Below are positions 45,631 to 54,934 of a stretch of DNA of 64,000 nucleotides, in pieces. A program made the position numbers and the translations under genes. A model generated the notes under the pieces. It was not told the DNA's origin and did not search any database. It worked only from the letters and a program-made list of their open reading frames with translations. This DNA is from WVZH01 sp034430895 (lineage in GTDB: Bacteria; Chloroflexota; Anaerolineae; Anaerolineales; E44-bin32), in NCBI GenBank assembly GCA_034430895.1, contig DAOUDW010000035.1, positions 148,435 through 212,434 on the forward strand. Reading direction: 5' to 3'. Each line of letters opens with the position of its first letter. Position 1 is the stretch's first letter.

Positions 45631-47149
45631 TCGACTCGAGAGTCTTCTTTCTGGGCTGCTTGAGGTTACGCCACGAACTGGCACCCTCGGTGCAGAGACC
45701 ATCACACCGTCCCAGAAACTCGAACCGGAGGGTTTCGTTTTCGAAACCGATCTGGAAGGTAATTTCGCATGGTGCAGCCCGGAAGTCGAACGCATCCTCG
45801 GCCAATCTCCTGACGAACTTGAAGGCACATCGATTTTTGATATCGCTTCTTCGTCGTCAAAAATAGACGATTTCAAAGAACGTATCGAGTCTGGGCAGCC
45901 GATCTACAATTTTCGAGTACAAGCTCGCAATCCGTCGGGAAAACTGCTGACGCTGTTGTTCAACGCCCTGGTAAGAGCCGATCCTGCCGGCGTCCGACTC
46001 GGTTACCGCGGCGTCGCGCAAGCGATCTTCTTCGAAGAAACACCCCCGGTACAAGAAGCCGCACCGACGGACGAAGCCAGATTTGCCACGCTGAAATATC
46101 TCTCTCCCGGTATATTCTGGGGAGAGACGGCAGGGTACCTTGCGGATGAAATGGGTGCCCGACCGCTTTCGCTTCCCCATGACCTCATCGCTTTGGACGA
46201 TGAACCCAATGATAACGTCCTTCGCATTCCCATTCGCGACCAGGAACGTGTGCTCGGCGTGATCGAACTTGAAAAACCATTCGATACGGAGCATTGGGAT
46301 ATCGAGGAAAGCGACATCGCTGAAGGTGTGGCCAATGACCTTGCCCTCGCCCTGCAAAGCGCCCGTACATACCAGTTAACCCAACAAGCGCTGGATGAAA
46401 TGCGTGAAGTCGACCGACTCAAAAGCCAATTCTTGGCGAATATGAGCCACGAGTTGCGCACACCGCTTAATTCCATTATCGGTTTTTCAAGAGTCATCCT
46501 AAAAGGTATTGACGGACCTGTCACCGAAACCCAGGAACAAGATTTGAACGCCATCTACAACGCCGGACATCACCTGCTTGGTCTGATCAATGACATGCTA
46601 GACGTCTCCAGGATCGAAGCCGGCAAGATGGAATTGACGTTCTCCGAAGTTGACGTCAAGGAAATCATCCGCGGCATACTTGCAACAGCAGTTGGCATGG
46701 TCAAAGATAAAAACATCGAGATCATCTCCGATATCCCGGACGAACTTCCATCAGTATGGGCGGATAACATCCGTGTACGTCAGATCTTGCTTAATTTGTT
46801 CTCCAACGCAGCCAAGTTCACATCCCAAGGCAAGATTGGGATTACAGTACGCATTGTAGATGACGAAGAACCTGAAAAAATCCGGATCTCGGTTTTTGAC
46901 ACCGGGCAAGGGATTGAAGAAGCCGATCAGGAGAGACTGTTCGAACCCTTCTCCCAGGTGGACGCTTCTCCTACCCGTAAAACCGGCGGCACGGGATTAG
47001 GCTTGTCCATCTGCCGACATCTTGTCGAGCTGCACGGTGGCGAGATCTGGGTCAACAGTACGCCAGGCGAAGGCAGTGTGTTCTACTTTACGCTGCCCGT
47101 CAAACCTACAGCAGCCGCGATACCGAACAAAGATACTGGCGCGGAGTAG
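45599..47149 (+). CDS. PAS-containing histidine kinase
   Basis: Soluble hybrid-less sensor kinase of 516 residues with no membrane helix. A PAS domain (about 40-125; FVFETDLEGNFAWCSPEVERILGQSPDELEG) is followed by a weak GAF-like segment, then HisKA with the phospho-acceptor histidine in NMSHELRTPLNSIIGF near 283. HATPase motifs are NLFSNAAKFT, DTGQGIEEADQERLFEPF and GTGLGLSICRHLVELHGG. It is the only kinase in the block, so it is the natural phosphodonor for the two lone receivers at 36346 and 36766. The ATG at 45599 and the one at 45605 can both use the GAGGA site. Confidence 0.92.
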   Translation: MSMNSLENLRNRLESLLSGLLEVTPRTGTLGAETITPSQKLEPEGFVFETDLEGNFAWCSPEVERILGQSPDELEGTSIFDIASSSSKIDDFKERIESGQPIYNFRVQARNPSGKLLTLLFNALVRADPAGVRLGYRGVAQAIFFEETPPVQEAAPTDEARFATLKYLSPGIFWGETAGYLADEMGARPLSLPHDLIALDDEPNDNVLRIPIRDQERVLGVIELEKPFDTEHWDIEESDIAEGVANDLALALQSARTYQLTQQALDEMREVDRLKSQFLANMSHELRTPLNSIIGFSRVILKGIDGPVTETQEQDLNAIYNAGHHLLGLINDMLDVSRIEAGKMELTFSEVDVKEIIRGILATAVGMVKDKNIEIISDIPDELPSVWADNIRVRQILLNLFSNAAKFTSQGKIGITVRIVDDEEPEKIRISVFDTGQGIEEADQERLFEPFSQVDASPTRKTGGTGLGLSICRHLVELHGGEIWVNSTPGEGSVFYFTLPVKPTAAAIPNKDTGAE

Positions 47150-47271
47150 TCAGGGCTCGGATGCTGGATGCGTCATCTCCCCCTTCTGCTCCAGCCTATT
47201 CGAGAGTCCTTTCTGCGAACAAACATACCAAATTTGTTAGCAGCCGATAGATTTACCACCAGACTATTGTG

Positions 47272-48513
47272 ATGGCTCAGCATTACAAAATCACCTGCAT
47301 CGACTGCTGTGCGTCAACCCCATTCCATCCACTTGATTTCAGCTGCCCGTCATGCGACAGCGCCTGACGTTAGGCTGAGTACGATCTCGATTACGCCCGT
47401 CAATCCTTGATCGAAAACTTGCCTTCACGTGCTTTTAACCTATGGCGTTACCGCGAAATGCAGCCTTCCATGATGATGTGCGAAGGGGGTACGCCTCTTC
47501 TTCGAGCGCAAAATCTCGGCCGCTTGCTGGGCTTACCCCATCTATTCATCAAGGACGAACGACAGGGACCGACGGCTTCCTTCAAAGATCGTCAAGCTGC
47601 ACTGACGGTTTCAGTGCTCCTGGAAGCTGACCTGGATGAAACCATCATTGCATCTACGGGGAATGTGGCCATCGCCTTTTCAGCCTACTGCGACAGAGCG
47701 GGCGTCAAACTATGGGCGTTTATAACCAGCCTGGCTCCCGCCTCGAAAATGCATGAAATGGCAATTTACGGAACACGTTTGATCAAAGTCGCCAACACCT
47801 ACGATTTAACCAAGCAGTTGGCCGACCAATTCGCTCAAGAACGCGGGCTTTACATCGACCTCGGCGTACGCAGCATCGCCGCAGTGGAATCGATGAAAAC
47901 TCTTGCCTATGAAATCGGCGAACAATTGGGAACGTATGACCAATCGCGGCCATTGGTCGACGCCTGGCACAAAGAGCTTGAAGAAGTCGTGCCTGTTCAC
48001 TCGCCCAGCACACTCATATCCACATTGAGCACCGGCAATCCAGGGCGAACGTACACGCTGCTTCGTTCGAGTATGCTCGACAGCGCAGGCGGGGCGATGG
48101 AGAGCGTAACGGATGAAGAAGTCTTCCAGGCCATGCATACGCTGGCGAAAATGGAAGGACTGTCGATCGAACCGGCCGCTGCGGTTGCTTTCGCCGTGCT
48201 GTTCAAACTCGCTCGCAACGGAAAGATCGATCCGCAGCAGACCATCTTGGTTAACAGCTCCGGCCATACCATGCCGATCGAAAAGAGCTTGCTGCACGAC
48301 GGATGGGCACAGGATGTGGTCCTCCCAGACTTCACGCCTTCGGAACAACCTGAAGAGGGTTTGTTGGCCGCCCTCGAATTGGTCGACACTGACCGCATTC
48401 ACAATATCCTCATCGTCGATGATCATGCCGACGCCAGATTGCTGATCTCCCGTATCCTGCAAACCCAGGCCTCTGCTGCTTATGGCCGCTTTGATCCTGG
48501 TCGGATCGGATAA
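47272..48513 (+). pseudogene. Broken threonine-synthase-like PLP enzyme fused to the start of a receiver domain
   Basis: From the ATG at 47272 the frame reads a zinc-ribbon N-terminus (HYKITCIDCC...FHPLDFSCPSCDSA), then a TGA (47365) and a TAG (47371), then continues in the same frame with AEYDLDYARQS and the PLP-enzyme body. The lysine motif KDERQGPTASFKDRQA and IIASTGNVAIAFSAYC are present. After YEIGEQLG about 45 residues expected in this family, including the glycine-rich phosphate loop, are missing; the sequence resumes at VDAWHKELEEV...LSTGNPGRTYTLLR. The C-terminus turns into NILIVDDHADARLLISRILQTQ, the first helix of a response-regulator receiver, and stops soon after. Two stops, an internal deletion and a truncated fusion point to a dead gene at the end of the sensory operon. 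Confidence 0.8.
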
Positions 48514-48653
48514 GCCAACCCCCTCGCCGCCCCGCTCGCAAGGCTGGCTGCGCTGGCTGCGTCCGAGGTTCCGGCGAAACAACTAAGTCATCATTCAAAT
48601 AGAATCGTAAATTTGGTATTAGAATATCCCCGGTATAGACGGAGTTCCGATTG

Positions 48654-48662
48654 TGCTATACT
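48654..48662 (+). promoter_or_regulatory. Extended -10 upstream of argF
   Basis: TGCTATACT lies 36 bases ahead of the argF start codon. No good -35 is seen at the matching distance, as expected for an extended -10. Confidence 0.45.
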
Positions 48663-48698
48663 CCATCCGATACCAACAATGTACACGGAGAACATACG

Positions 48699-49616
48699 AT
48701 GAAACATTTCCTAGCCATATCCGATTTCAACCGCGAAGAAATCCAGGCGTTGTTGGATCTGGCCATTCGCTTGAAGGAAGAGCGGCGTGCAGGTTCGAAC
48801 AAACCCATTTTGGCTGGCAAGAACCTGGCCATGGTTTTCCAGAAACCCAGCCTGCGCACGCGGGTTTCTTTTGAAATGGGGATGCGTCATCTTGGCGGTG
48901 ATGCGCTCTATTTATCCCCAAACGAGACCGGCCTGGGAAAACGTGAAGCGATATCCGATGTAAGTCGAGTGCTTTCCGGGTACGTCGATGGGATCATGGC
49001 ACGGGTCTTCGCCCACGAGCATGTACTCGAATTGGCGCGCCACGCCGGTGTACCTGTGATCAACGGCCTGAGTGATTACAACCATCCTTGCCAAGCGCTG
49101 GCAGACGTCCTCACCATCCTGGAACATTTCGGATCGTTCGACGGGATCAATGTGACCTACGTAGGCGATGGCAACAACGTGGCGGTTTCCCTGCTCTTTG
49201 CCTGCGCGCTGCTGGGCATGAACTTCACCATCGCATCTCCCTCGGGATATTCCCTTCCGGACAGCGTGTTTGCCGAGGCAAAATCGCTGGCGGGAAAATC
49301 CTGTCCCGCCTTTCGTTCAATTCAAGATCCGCACGAAGCCGTCAAAGGAACGCAGGTGATTTACACCGATACCTGGGTGAGCATGGGACAGGAAGAGGAA
49401 ACGAAAAAACGCGAAAAAGTATTTCCACCTTTTCAGGTGAACCAAGGACTCGTCGCGCAAGCTGATCCGAACGCCATCGTGCTGCACTGCCTGCCCGCTC
49501 ACCGCGGCCAGGAAATCACTAATGAGGTCATGGATGGCGAACAGTCGCGTGTTTTCCAACAAGCCGAGAACCGCATGCATGCCCAGAAGGCCATCCTGGC
49601 TGATTTGTTGGCCTGA
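48699..49616 (+). CDS. argF: Ornithine carbamoyltransferase
   Basis: Joins carbamoyl phosphate and ornithine to citrulline in arginine synthesis. The carbamoyl-phosphate site is QKPSLRTRVSFEMGMRHLGG, with HPCQALADVLTI and the ornithine-side HCLPAHRGQEITNEVMDG also intact. 305 residues is full length from the ATG at 48699, which has GGAG nine bases upstream; the frame begins at 48651 but has no family match there. No other arginine gene is next to it. Confidence 0.95.
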   Translation: MKHFLAISDFNREEIQALLDLAIRLKEERRAGSNKPILAGKNLAMVFQKPSLRTRVSFEMGMRHLGGDALYLSPNETGLGKREAISDVSRVLSGYVDGIMARVFAHEHVLELARHAGVPVINGLSDYNHPCQALADVLTILEHFGSFDGINVTYVGDGNNVAVSLLFACALLGMNFTIASPSGYSLPDSVFAEAKSLAGKSCPAFRSIQDPHEAVKGTQVIYTDTWVSMGQEEETKKREKVFPPFQVNQGLVAQADPNAIVLHCLPAHRGQEITNEVMDGEQSRVFQQAENRMHAQKAILADLLA

Positions 49617-49698
49617 TTTAGCTCACATGGAGAAATATTGATTTGATAGGACTTAATCCATTACAACAATCGATCTATCGTAATCTCAGGATGCAGCC

Positions 49699-51129
49699 AT
49701 GAACCGGCGCGCCAAAATCGTCGCCACAATTGGACCCGCATCGATTGGCGTCGATAAGTTAAAAGCACTCGTCGCCGCCGGTATGGACGTCGCCCGCCTG
49801 AATTTCTCCCACGGCGATCACGATTTTCACGCCGAGACGATACGCCAGCTGCGCCAGGTCAGCGAGGAAACCGGCAAGGCCATCGCCATCCTTCAGGACC
49901 TGAGTGGCCCGAAATTGCGCACGGGCAAAACGGAAAACGACGAGCCCATCCCACTCGAAGGCGGAAACAAAATCACCCTGACCACAAAACCCGTTCTTGG
50001 GACGACCGAACACATCTACGTCGATTACGAGTCGCTGCCATCCGACTTGAAAGCCGGCGACCGCATCCTGCTCGACGATGGCAGCATCGAACTATGCGTT
50101 CTGAAGACGACGGAAAACGAAGTTCGGGCCGAGATTGTTACCGGCGGCTTACTGGGCAACGACAAAGGCATCAACCTGCCTGGCGTGGTCCTTTCCACCC
50201 CTGCTCTCTCCAAACAAGACCTCGCTGATCTGGCATTCGGCATCGATCAAGGCGTTGATGCTGTGGCGCTATCTTTCATTCGACGCGCTGAGGATATTCA
50301 CACATTGCGCGGCGCGATTGCTGCCTGCTGTGCCGAACGCCAGGACCTGCCGGTGATCGCCAAATTGGAACGCCCAGAAGCAGTCGATCGCCTCGATCCC
50401 ATCCTGGAGGCTTCCGATGGGGTGATGGTGGCTCGCGGCGACCTGGGCGTGGAAGTCGCACCGGAACGCGTGCCTTCCATACAAAAGGAGATCATCCAAC
50501 GCGCCAACGAAGAACACCGCATCGTGATCACTGCCACGCAGATGCTGGAAACAATGATGGAGCATCCCCACCCTACACGCGCCGAAGCCTCGGACGTGGC
50601 CAACGCCGTGTTTGACGGCAGTGATGCCTTGATGCTCTCCGGCGAGACCGCTGTGGGCAAATATCCAATTAAGTCCATAGAGACTATGGCCCGCATTATT
50701 ATTGACGCTGAAGCACATATGTCCGAATGGGGTCAAAACACCTACAACAACATCCTGGAGACTAACGATGACGCCGTGGCCACCACTCATGCCGCGCGCA
50801 TGCTGGCCCACGATCGCGATGTGGCGGCAATCGCCGTTTTCACCCGTTCAGGACGTACGGCGAAATTAATGTCTAGCGTGCGGCCGCGCGTGCCCATCTG
50901 GGCTTTCACCCCGGATCCAACTACCTATCAACTCCTGGCGCTGCTCTGGGGCGTACAACCGTTCCTCATGCCCATGGCTCATTCCGTGGAAGAGATGAGT
51001 GATCACGTGCGTGAATCCAGCCTGGACTCAGGCCTACTGCAGCGCGGCGATCAGGTCGTTCTCGTCGCCAGCTTGCCGATTGGCGCCATGGGAATTCCCA
51101 ATTTCACCCTGCTGCATCGCGTGGAGTAA
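49699..51129 (+). CDS. pyk: Pyruvate kinase
   Basis: Converts phosphoenolpyruvate and ADP to pyruvate and ATP. RAKIVATIGPASIG and MDVARLNFSHGDH begin the barrel; VIAKLERPEAVDRLDPILEASDGVMVARGDLGVEV carries the catalytic lysine and metal-binding Glu/Asp; TATQMLETMMEHPHPTRAEASDVANAVFDGSDALMLSGETAVGKYP is the active-site lid. The C-terminal allosteric domain is complete and ends MGIPNFTLLHRVE, a tail that is echoed three times downstream (59224, 62015, 63067). 476 residues, single gene, 82 bases after argF. Confidence 0.97.
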   Translation: MNRRAKIVATIGPASIGVDKLKALVAAGMDVARLNFSHGDHDFHAETIRQLRQVSEETGKAIAILQDLSGPKLRTGKTENDEPIPLEGGNKITLTTKPVLGTTEHIYVDYESLPSDLKAGDRILLDDGSIELCVLKTTENEVRAEIVTGGLLGNDKGINLPGVVLSTPALSKQDLADLAFGIDQGVDAVALSFIRRAEDIHTLRGAIAACCAERQDLPVIAKLERPEAVDRLDPILEASDGVMVARGDLGVEVAPERVPSIQKEIIQRANEEHRIVITATQMLETMMEHPHPTRAEASDVANAVFDGSDALMLSGETAVGKYPIKSIETMARIIIDAEAHMSEWGQNTYNNILETNDDAVATTHAARMLAHDRDVAAIAVFTRSGRTAKLMSSVRPRVPIWAFTPDPTTYQLLALLWGVQPFLMPMAHSVEEMSDHVRESSLDSGLLQRGDQVVLVASLPIGAMGIPNFTLLHRVE

Positions 51130-51172
51130 TCGCGAAAAAAAACGCTTCTAACCAATGGACTAATGCAATTCG

Positions 51173-52033
51173 ATGAAATATCTGAGATTATGCCTTTTCT
51201 TGCTTGCTCTAACATGGATTACGTCATGCACACTCGCAAAAAACCCAACGAGTGTAGTTGCCTCCGATTCTACGGCCAATTCCACGCTTTCGAAGAAAAA
51301 AACATCAACACGAAATTCAATCTCAGCCACAAAAACTGCCCATGAGTATCTTCTCGCTTCAACGAAGAACGCATTATTGACCGTCGAGGCGCGAACGCCT
51401 TCTACCACCGCCACTCCAGAGATACCCCTGGCAAAGATAATGCAAGACTTTCCGCTTGAAGTAGGTACGACATGGGTGTATCGAGTTACAATCGAGTATT
51501 CGATGGGTGCTGGTTCGTATACCGAAGATGGCGAATTAATCATGCCAACACCGGATACGTGGACCGGTCTGGTGACGCAACAAATCATCGAACAAGTCGA
51601 AGATCCCCCTGATGGCTATCCTACTTTCATCGTCAAGATCGAGGATTTTCCGAAACTCAAGCATGAAGGAATCGTTACAGACGACAAAGAAATGCGATTA
51701 ATCGTCAAGAATAATAGTATCTATGACGAATCGATGCGCTGGATTAAATGGCCTCTCGAGGTGGGAGCAATCTGGGATCCCTGGGATGATCTCGCAGAAC
51801 CGCAAGGAGCTACTTCATACTACAATTGGTCAATACTCGACATTGAAAGCGTCGAAACCGGATTGGGCATAATTGACGGTTGCTGCCTAATTCAATTGAC
51901 CACGCAGCCTGACACAACCAGTAATTGGATTTGCCCTGGAATTGGTATTGCTAGAGTATATGGTTGGTCAGGTGGAATGCCGATAGAAATTTTTGAGTGG
52001 GTTTTAGAATCGTTCTCTTCACCATCGCAATAA
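51173..52033 (+). CDS. Lipoprotein of unknown function
   Basis: Not recognised. The signal peptide ends in LTWITSC, so the cysteine at about residue 19 is probably lipidated. A Ser/Thr-rich linker (about 30-75) tethers a beta-rich domain starting FPLEVGTTWVYRVTIEYSMGAG and repeating the motif WPLEVGAIWDPWDD. That double PLEVGxxW pattern is common in secreted proteins measuring nothing known. It lies alone between pyk and the DAHP synthase with gaps of 43 and 28 bases; no good ribosome site is visible. Confidence 0.65.
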   Translation: MKYLRLCLFLLALTWITSCTLAKNPTSVVASDSTANSTLSKKKTSTRNSISATKTAHEYLLASTKNALLTVEARTPSTTATPEIPLAKIMQDFPLEVGTTWVYRVTIEYSMGAGSYTEDGELIMPTPDTWTGLVTQQIIEQVEDPPDGYPTFIVKIEDFPKLKHEGIVTDDKEMRLIVKNNSIYDESMRWIKWPLEVGAIWDPWDDLAEPQGATSYYNWSILDIESVETGLGIIDGCCLIQLTTQPDTTSNWICPGIGIARVYGWSGGMPIEIFEWVLESFSSPSQ

Positions 52034-52061
52034 TCTCACATCATGATCATGGAGTCTATCA

Positions 52062-53192
52062 ATGCTCGTCATCCTGCGCCCAAACACGAATGAAAATTCA
52101 GAAGAATTCATCCAGACCTTGGATTTCCTAACCCATCTCCAGGATATCAAGCTCAAGAAGCACATCGTCACCGGAAAACAGCAAATTCTCACGGAGATAT
52201 ACCTCATCGGTGACACATCCAGAGTCGAGCAAGAACAGATCGCCGCACTCCCGGCCGTAGAGCGGGTGATCCGGATTTCCGAGGGATACCGCATCCTTGG
52301 CCGGCATCACGACACCAAACGCGCCGTTGGTTTCGAATACAACGGCGTTCAATTCAACCAGGATAACCTGCACGTCTTTGCCGGACTCTGTGCGGTCGAC
52401 ACCAAGGAACATACGGAAGAAATGATGAAAGCGCTTCAGGAAAACGGACAGTGCTGCACGCGCATGGGCGCCTACAAACCGCGCACGAATCCCTATTCAT
52501 TCCAGGGACACGGCAAGGGCTGTCTTCCGTACATCTTCGAACTGGCCGGGAAGTACGGCATTAAAGTCATCGCCATGGAAGTCACCCACGAACGTCAGAT
52601 CGCTGAAATCAGCGAATGTCTGGCACAAACCGGTCAGCCCACCGGCGTCATCCTGCAGATCGGCACGCGCAACAGCCAGAATTTCGAACTTCTCAAAGAA
52701 ATCGGGCGGCAGCAGGAATTCCCGGTGTTATTGAAACGCGGCTTTGGAATCACGCTGAGCGAATCGTTGAACGCGGCCGAGTACCTGGCCATTGAAGGCA
52801 ACGCCAACATCATCTTCTGCTTGCGCGGTATGAAGACCTCTTTCGGCGATCCGCACCGCAACTTCGTGGACTTCTCCCACGTACCGGTGGTGAAACGGTT
52901 GACTCGCATGCCCGTGTGTGTCGACCCATCGCATTCCGTCGGCGTACGCGATAAAGCACCGGATGGCCTTCTGGAAATCTTTCACGCCACAGCCCAAGGC
53001 GTCATCGCTGGCGCCAATGCAGTTCTGGCCGATTTTCATCCCGAGCCCCACACCGCCCTGGTGGACGGACCGCAAGCCCTCTACCTGGACGAACTGCCCG
53101 CCTTTCTGGAGGATATCCGCATTACTCAGGAGGCCTACGAAAAGCGACGGCGACTTGCGGGTCAACTCGTTGAGCACGATGATGAATCCTGA
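52062..53192 (+). CDS. DAHP synthase family protein, class I beta, variant active site
   Basis: An N-terminal ferredoxin-like regulatory segment (about 1-70; MLVILRPNTNENSEEFIQTLDFL) leads to the DAHP/KDO8P synthase barrel: GAYKPRTNPYSFQGHGKG, VLQIGTRNSQNFELLKEIG, PVLLKRGFGITLSESLNAAEYLA and VCVDPSHSVG. In the usual enzymes the next block reads CERGIRT; here it is CLRGMKTSFGDPHRN, replacing the glutamate. DAHP synthase would start the shikimate pathway, but no other shikimate gene is near, and the change could shift substrate or regulation. 376 residues. Its 3' end overlaps the GNAT remnant by 11 bases. Confidence 0.83.
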   Translation: MLVILRPNTNENSEEFIQTLDFLTHLQDIKLKKHIVTGKQQILTEIYLIGDTSRVEQEQIAALPAVERVIRISEGYRILGRHHDTKRAVGFEYNGVQFNQDNLHVFAGLCAVDTKEHTEEMMKALQENGQCCTRMGAYKPRTNPYSFQGHGKGCLPYIFELAGKYGIKVIAMEVTHERQIAEISECLAQTGQPTGVILQIGTRNSQNFELLKEIGRQQEFPVLLKRGFGITLSESLNAAEYLAIEGNANIIFCLRGMKTSFGDPHRNFVDFSHVPVVKRLTRMPVCVDPSHSVGVRDKAPDGLLEIFHATAQGVIAGANAVLADFHPEPHTALVDGPQALYLDELPAFLEDIRITQEAYEKRRRLAGQLVEHDDES

Positions 53193-53646
53193 TGCAGTGC
53201 AGATCTCCATTGCTGCTGAAGACTAGAATGAAGCACTTGAAACCTTACTCTGGGAAGTCCTCTGGCGACCGTTGGGTTTCGAGCGAGGCGTCCGGGACGA
53301 ATTCAAACTGGACAGCAAAGAGATCCGGCTGATTGCCCGGGTAAACGATCGCATTGTAGGAGCAATGGTCGTGAATTCATCCAACACCAGCAAGTATGAA
53401 ATCCGCCACATTGCTGTGAAAGAGTCATACCAAAGAAGGGGAAACGGAACAGCGTTGGTTCAATATTTGATCGACAAGATGTCGATCTCCTCTCCGATCA
53501 AGATCAAGACGATTGCACGGAATACGTCGCAATCCTCCTTTAAAAGACTGGGGTTCAATACAGTCCAAGATTATCCTGACCATCCCAAATTCATCACTCA
53601 CGGCATTTCCTTCTGTTTGATGGTAACTTCCCCCGCAGCAAAATAA
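53182..53646 (+). pseudogene. GNAT acetyltransferase interrupted by an in-frame amber codon
   Basis: Starting at the ATG at 53182, which overlaps the DAHP synthase stop, the frame reads MNPDAVQISIAAED, then TAG at 53224-53226, then NEALETLLWEVLWRPLGFERG and on to the GNAT body. The acetyl-CoA-binding motif A is clear (IRHIAVKESYQRRGNGTALVQYLI), and FKRLGFNTVQ is motif B. Without the stop it would be a complete 154-residue acetyltransferase. A shorter product from a TTG at 53272 is possible but would lack the first strand. Either a decayed gene or one sequencing error. Confidence 0.7.
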
Positions 53647-53705
53647 CTCCCCGCAACAGCCATCCGCGTCATTGTTATGTTTCATTTTGACATACAATTC
53701 CCGAT

Positions 53706-53733
53706 TTGCCAGTTCCGTAATCCGATATAGAAT
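53706..53733 (+). promoter_or_regulatory. Possible promoter of the small STAS-like gene
   Basis: TTGCCA (53706-53711) and TAGAAT (53728-53733) with a 16-base spacer, 56 bases ahead of the start codon. Confidence 0.4.
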
Positions 53734-53789
53734 GTATTACAATCTGAAACAGCGCTTTGGCATTTCTAGAATTAATGGAGGTTACTTGA

Positions 53790-54191
53790 ATGGCGGTTTC
53801 ATACGAAATCCACGAGAGTGTAGGCTTGGTCGTATCTCGCCATCAAGGTGCTACGGAAGATGATGAGATGATCGTAGCATACACTGCGTTGTATGCCGAT
53901 CCTGCTTTCGACCCCGCATTCTCCAAGTTGATCGATCTGCGCGAAGCCGACAGCCGGAGCAGGAGTTCGCAGGCACTGCGTTACTTGTCTGAGCAGACGA
54001 GAAGCCATTACGCCGATACCGATGCGATGTCGAAAGTGGCTATCGTCGCCCCCGACGACCTTTCCTTCGGACTGAGTCGCATGTACGACAGCATCACGGA
54101 CGAGAATGCAGAAGATGTTGCTGTCTTCCGCACGTCAGCCGAGGCTTGCGAATGGTTGGAGATTGATCCCTGCATCCTGGATCTCGATTGA
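53790..54191 (+). CDS. Small soluble protein, possibly SpoIIAA/STAS-like
   Basis: 133 residues, no signal or membrane helix. The pattern of short strands and helices (VSYEIHESVGLVVSRHQGATEDDEMI, SKLIDLREADSRSRSSQALRYLSEQ, VAIVAPDDLSFGLSRMYDSI, VFRTSAEACEWL) fits the SpoIIAA-like STAS fold found in many small environmental proteins, where a conserved Asp-leucine step (IDLR) follows strand 3. The assignment is by pattern only. GGAGG eight bases before the ATG is a strong ribosome site. It heads a run of accessory genes up to the methyltransferases. Confidence 0.65.
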   Translation: MAVSYEIHESVGLVVSRHQGATEDDEMIVAYTALYADPAFDPAFSKLIDLREADSRSRSSQALRYLSEQTRSHYADTDAMSKVAIVAPDDLSFGLSRMYDSITDENAEDVAVFRTSAEACEWLEIDPCILDLD

Positions 54192-54231
54192 CAAATCATT
54201 CAACCTATTCTTAACAAAAACGGAGACATCA

Positions 54232-54927
54232 ATGTTGGCTATGCGCAAACCTTTAAGCCGAATCGGTTTCTGGTCGGGGATACTGACGGCAATTTTCACC
54301 ATCTGGTTCACCGTTGCGTTCTTCGCCTGGTACGCCGTCTCCCCACCCAGCGAATGGCGGGACATCCAAACCTACGCCGCTGCGTTCCAATCCGCCCCAT
54401 TCCTGGCTTGGGTCGTGCCCTGTGTTTTACTCGCCCTGACCTTTCCCGTTTTAATGGCCAGCATCTACCAGCTCGCATCGAACGATAAGAAAATCTGGGG
54501 GCTGCTCGGTCTGGTCTTCGCCCTGATCTACGCTGTGATCCTGGGTTTGAATTACTGGATCCAACTTTCTGTGGTTTCCCCTGCGATGGTCGCCGGCCAC
54601 ACCGAAGGGCTGACCCCCTTCGTGATCGGCAGCCCGGTTTCCATCGCCTTCTCACTGGAAGGTTTGGGCTACAGCCTGATGGGATTATCGATGCTCTTCG
54701 CCGGACCCGTGTTTTCCGGAGGTAAACTCGAAACCTGGATCCGCAGGCTCTTGATCCTCAATGGAGTCCAGGTCGCTGTGGTCATCGCCGGTTTCCTGGA
54801 ATGGTGGATCGTGACCATGCTCTCGCTGGTTATTTGGTGCCTCAGCTTCCCTGTAGTATCCATTTTATTGGCCATCCTCTTTCGCAGAACGGTACAATCA
54901 ACCCATAACATATTACCCGAAGGATAA
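54232..54927 (+). CDS. Six-helix membrane protein of unknown function
   Basis: 231 residues with about six hydrophobic helices and short loops; no conserved charged motif that would mark a transporter or enzyme. The frame extends upstream over the previous gene, but the ATG at 54232 has GGAG six bases before it and is followed by a positively charged MRKPLSRIG. DUF-type integral membrane proteins of this shape occur widely in Chloroflexota and Firmicutes. It sits seven bases before the next methyltransferase, so the two are probably co-transcribed. Confidence 0.7.
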   Translation: MLAMRKPLSRIGFWSGILTAIFTIWFTVAFFAWYAVSPPSEWRDIQTYAAAFQSAPFLAWVVPCVLLALTFPVLMASIYQLASNDKKIWGLLGLVFALIYAVILGLNYWIQLSVVSPAMVAGHTEGLTPFVIGSPVSIAFSLEGLGYSLMGLSMLFAGPVFSGGKLETWIRRLLILNGVQVAVVIAGFLEWWIVTMLSLVIWCLSFPVVSILLAILFRRTVQSTHNILPEG

Positions 54928-54934
54928 AACGAAG

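Noticed and set aside
47365..53226. Stop-codon reassignment (TAG or TGA read as an amino acid)
   Set aside because: Many intact genes here end normally at TAG or TGA, including overlapping ATGA junctions, so the in-frame stops are better explained by gene decay.
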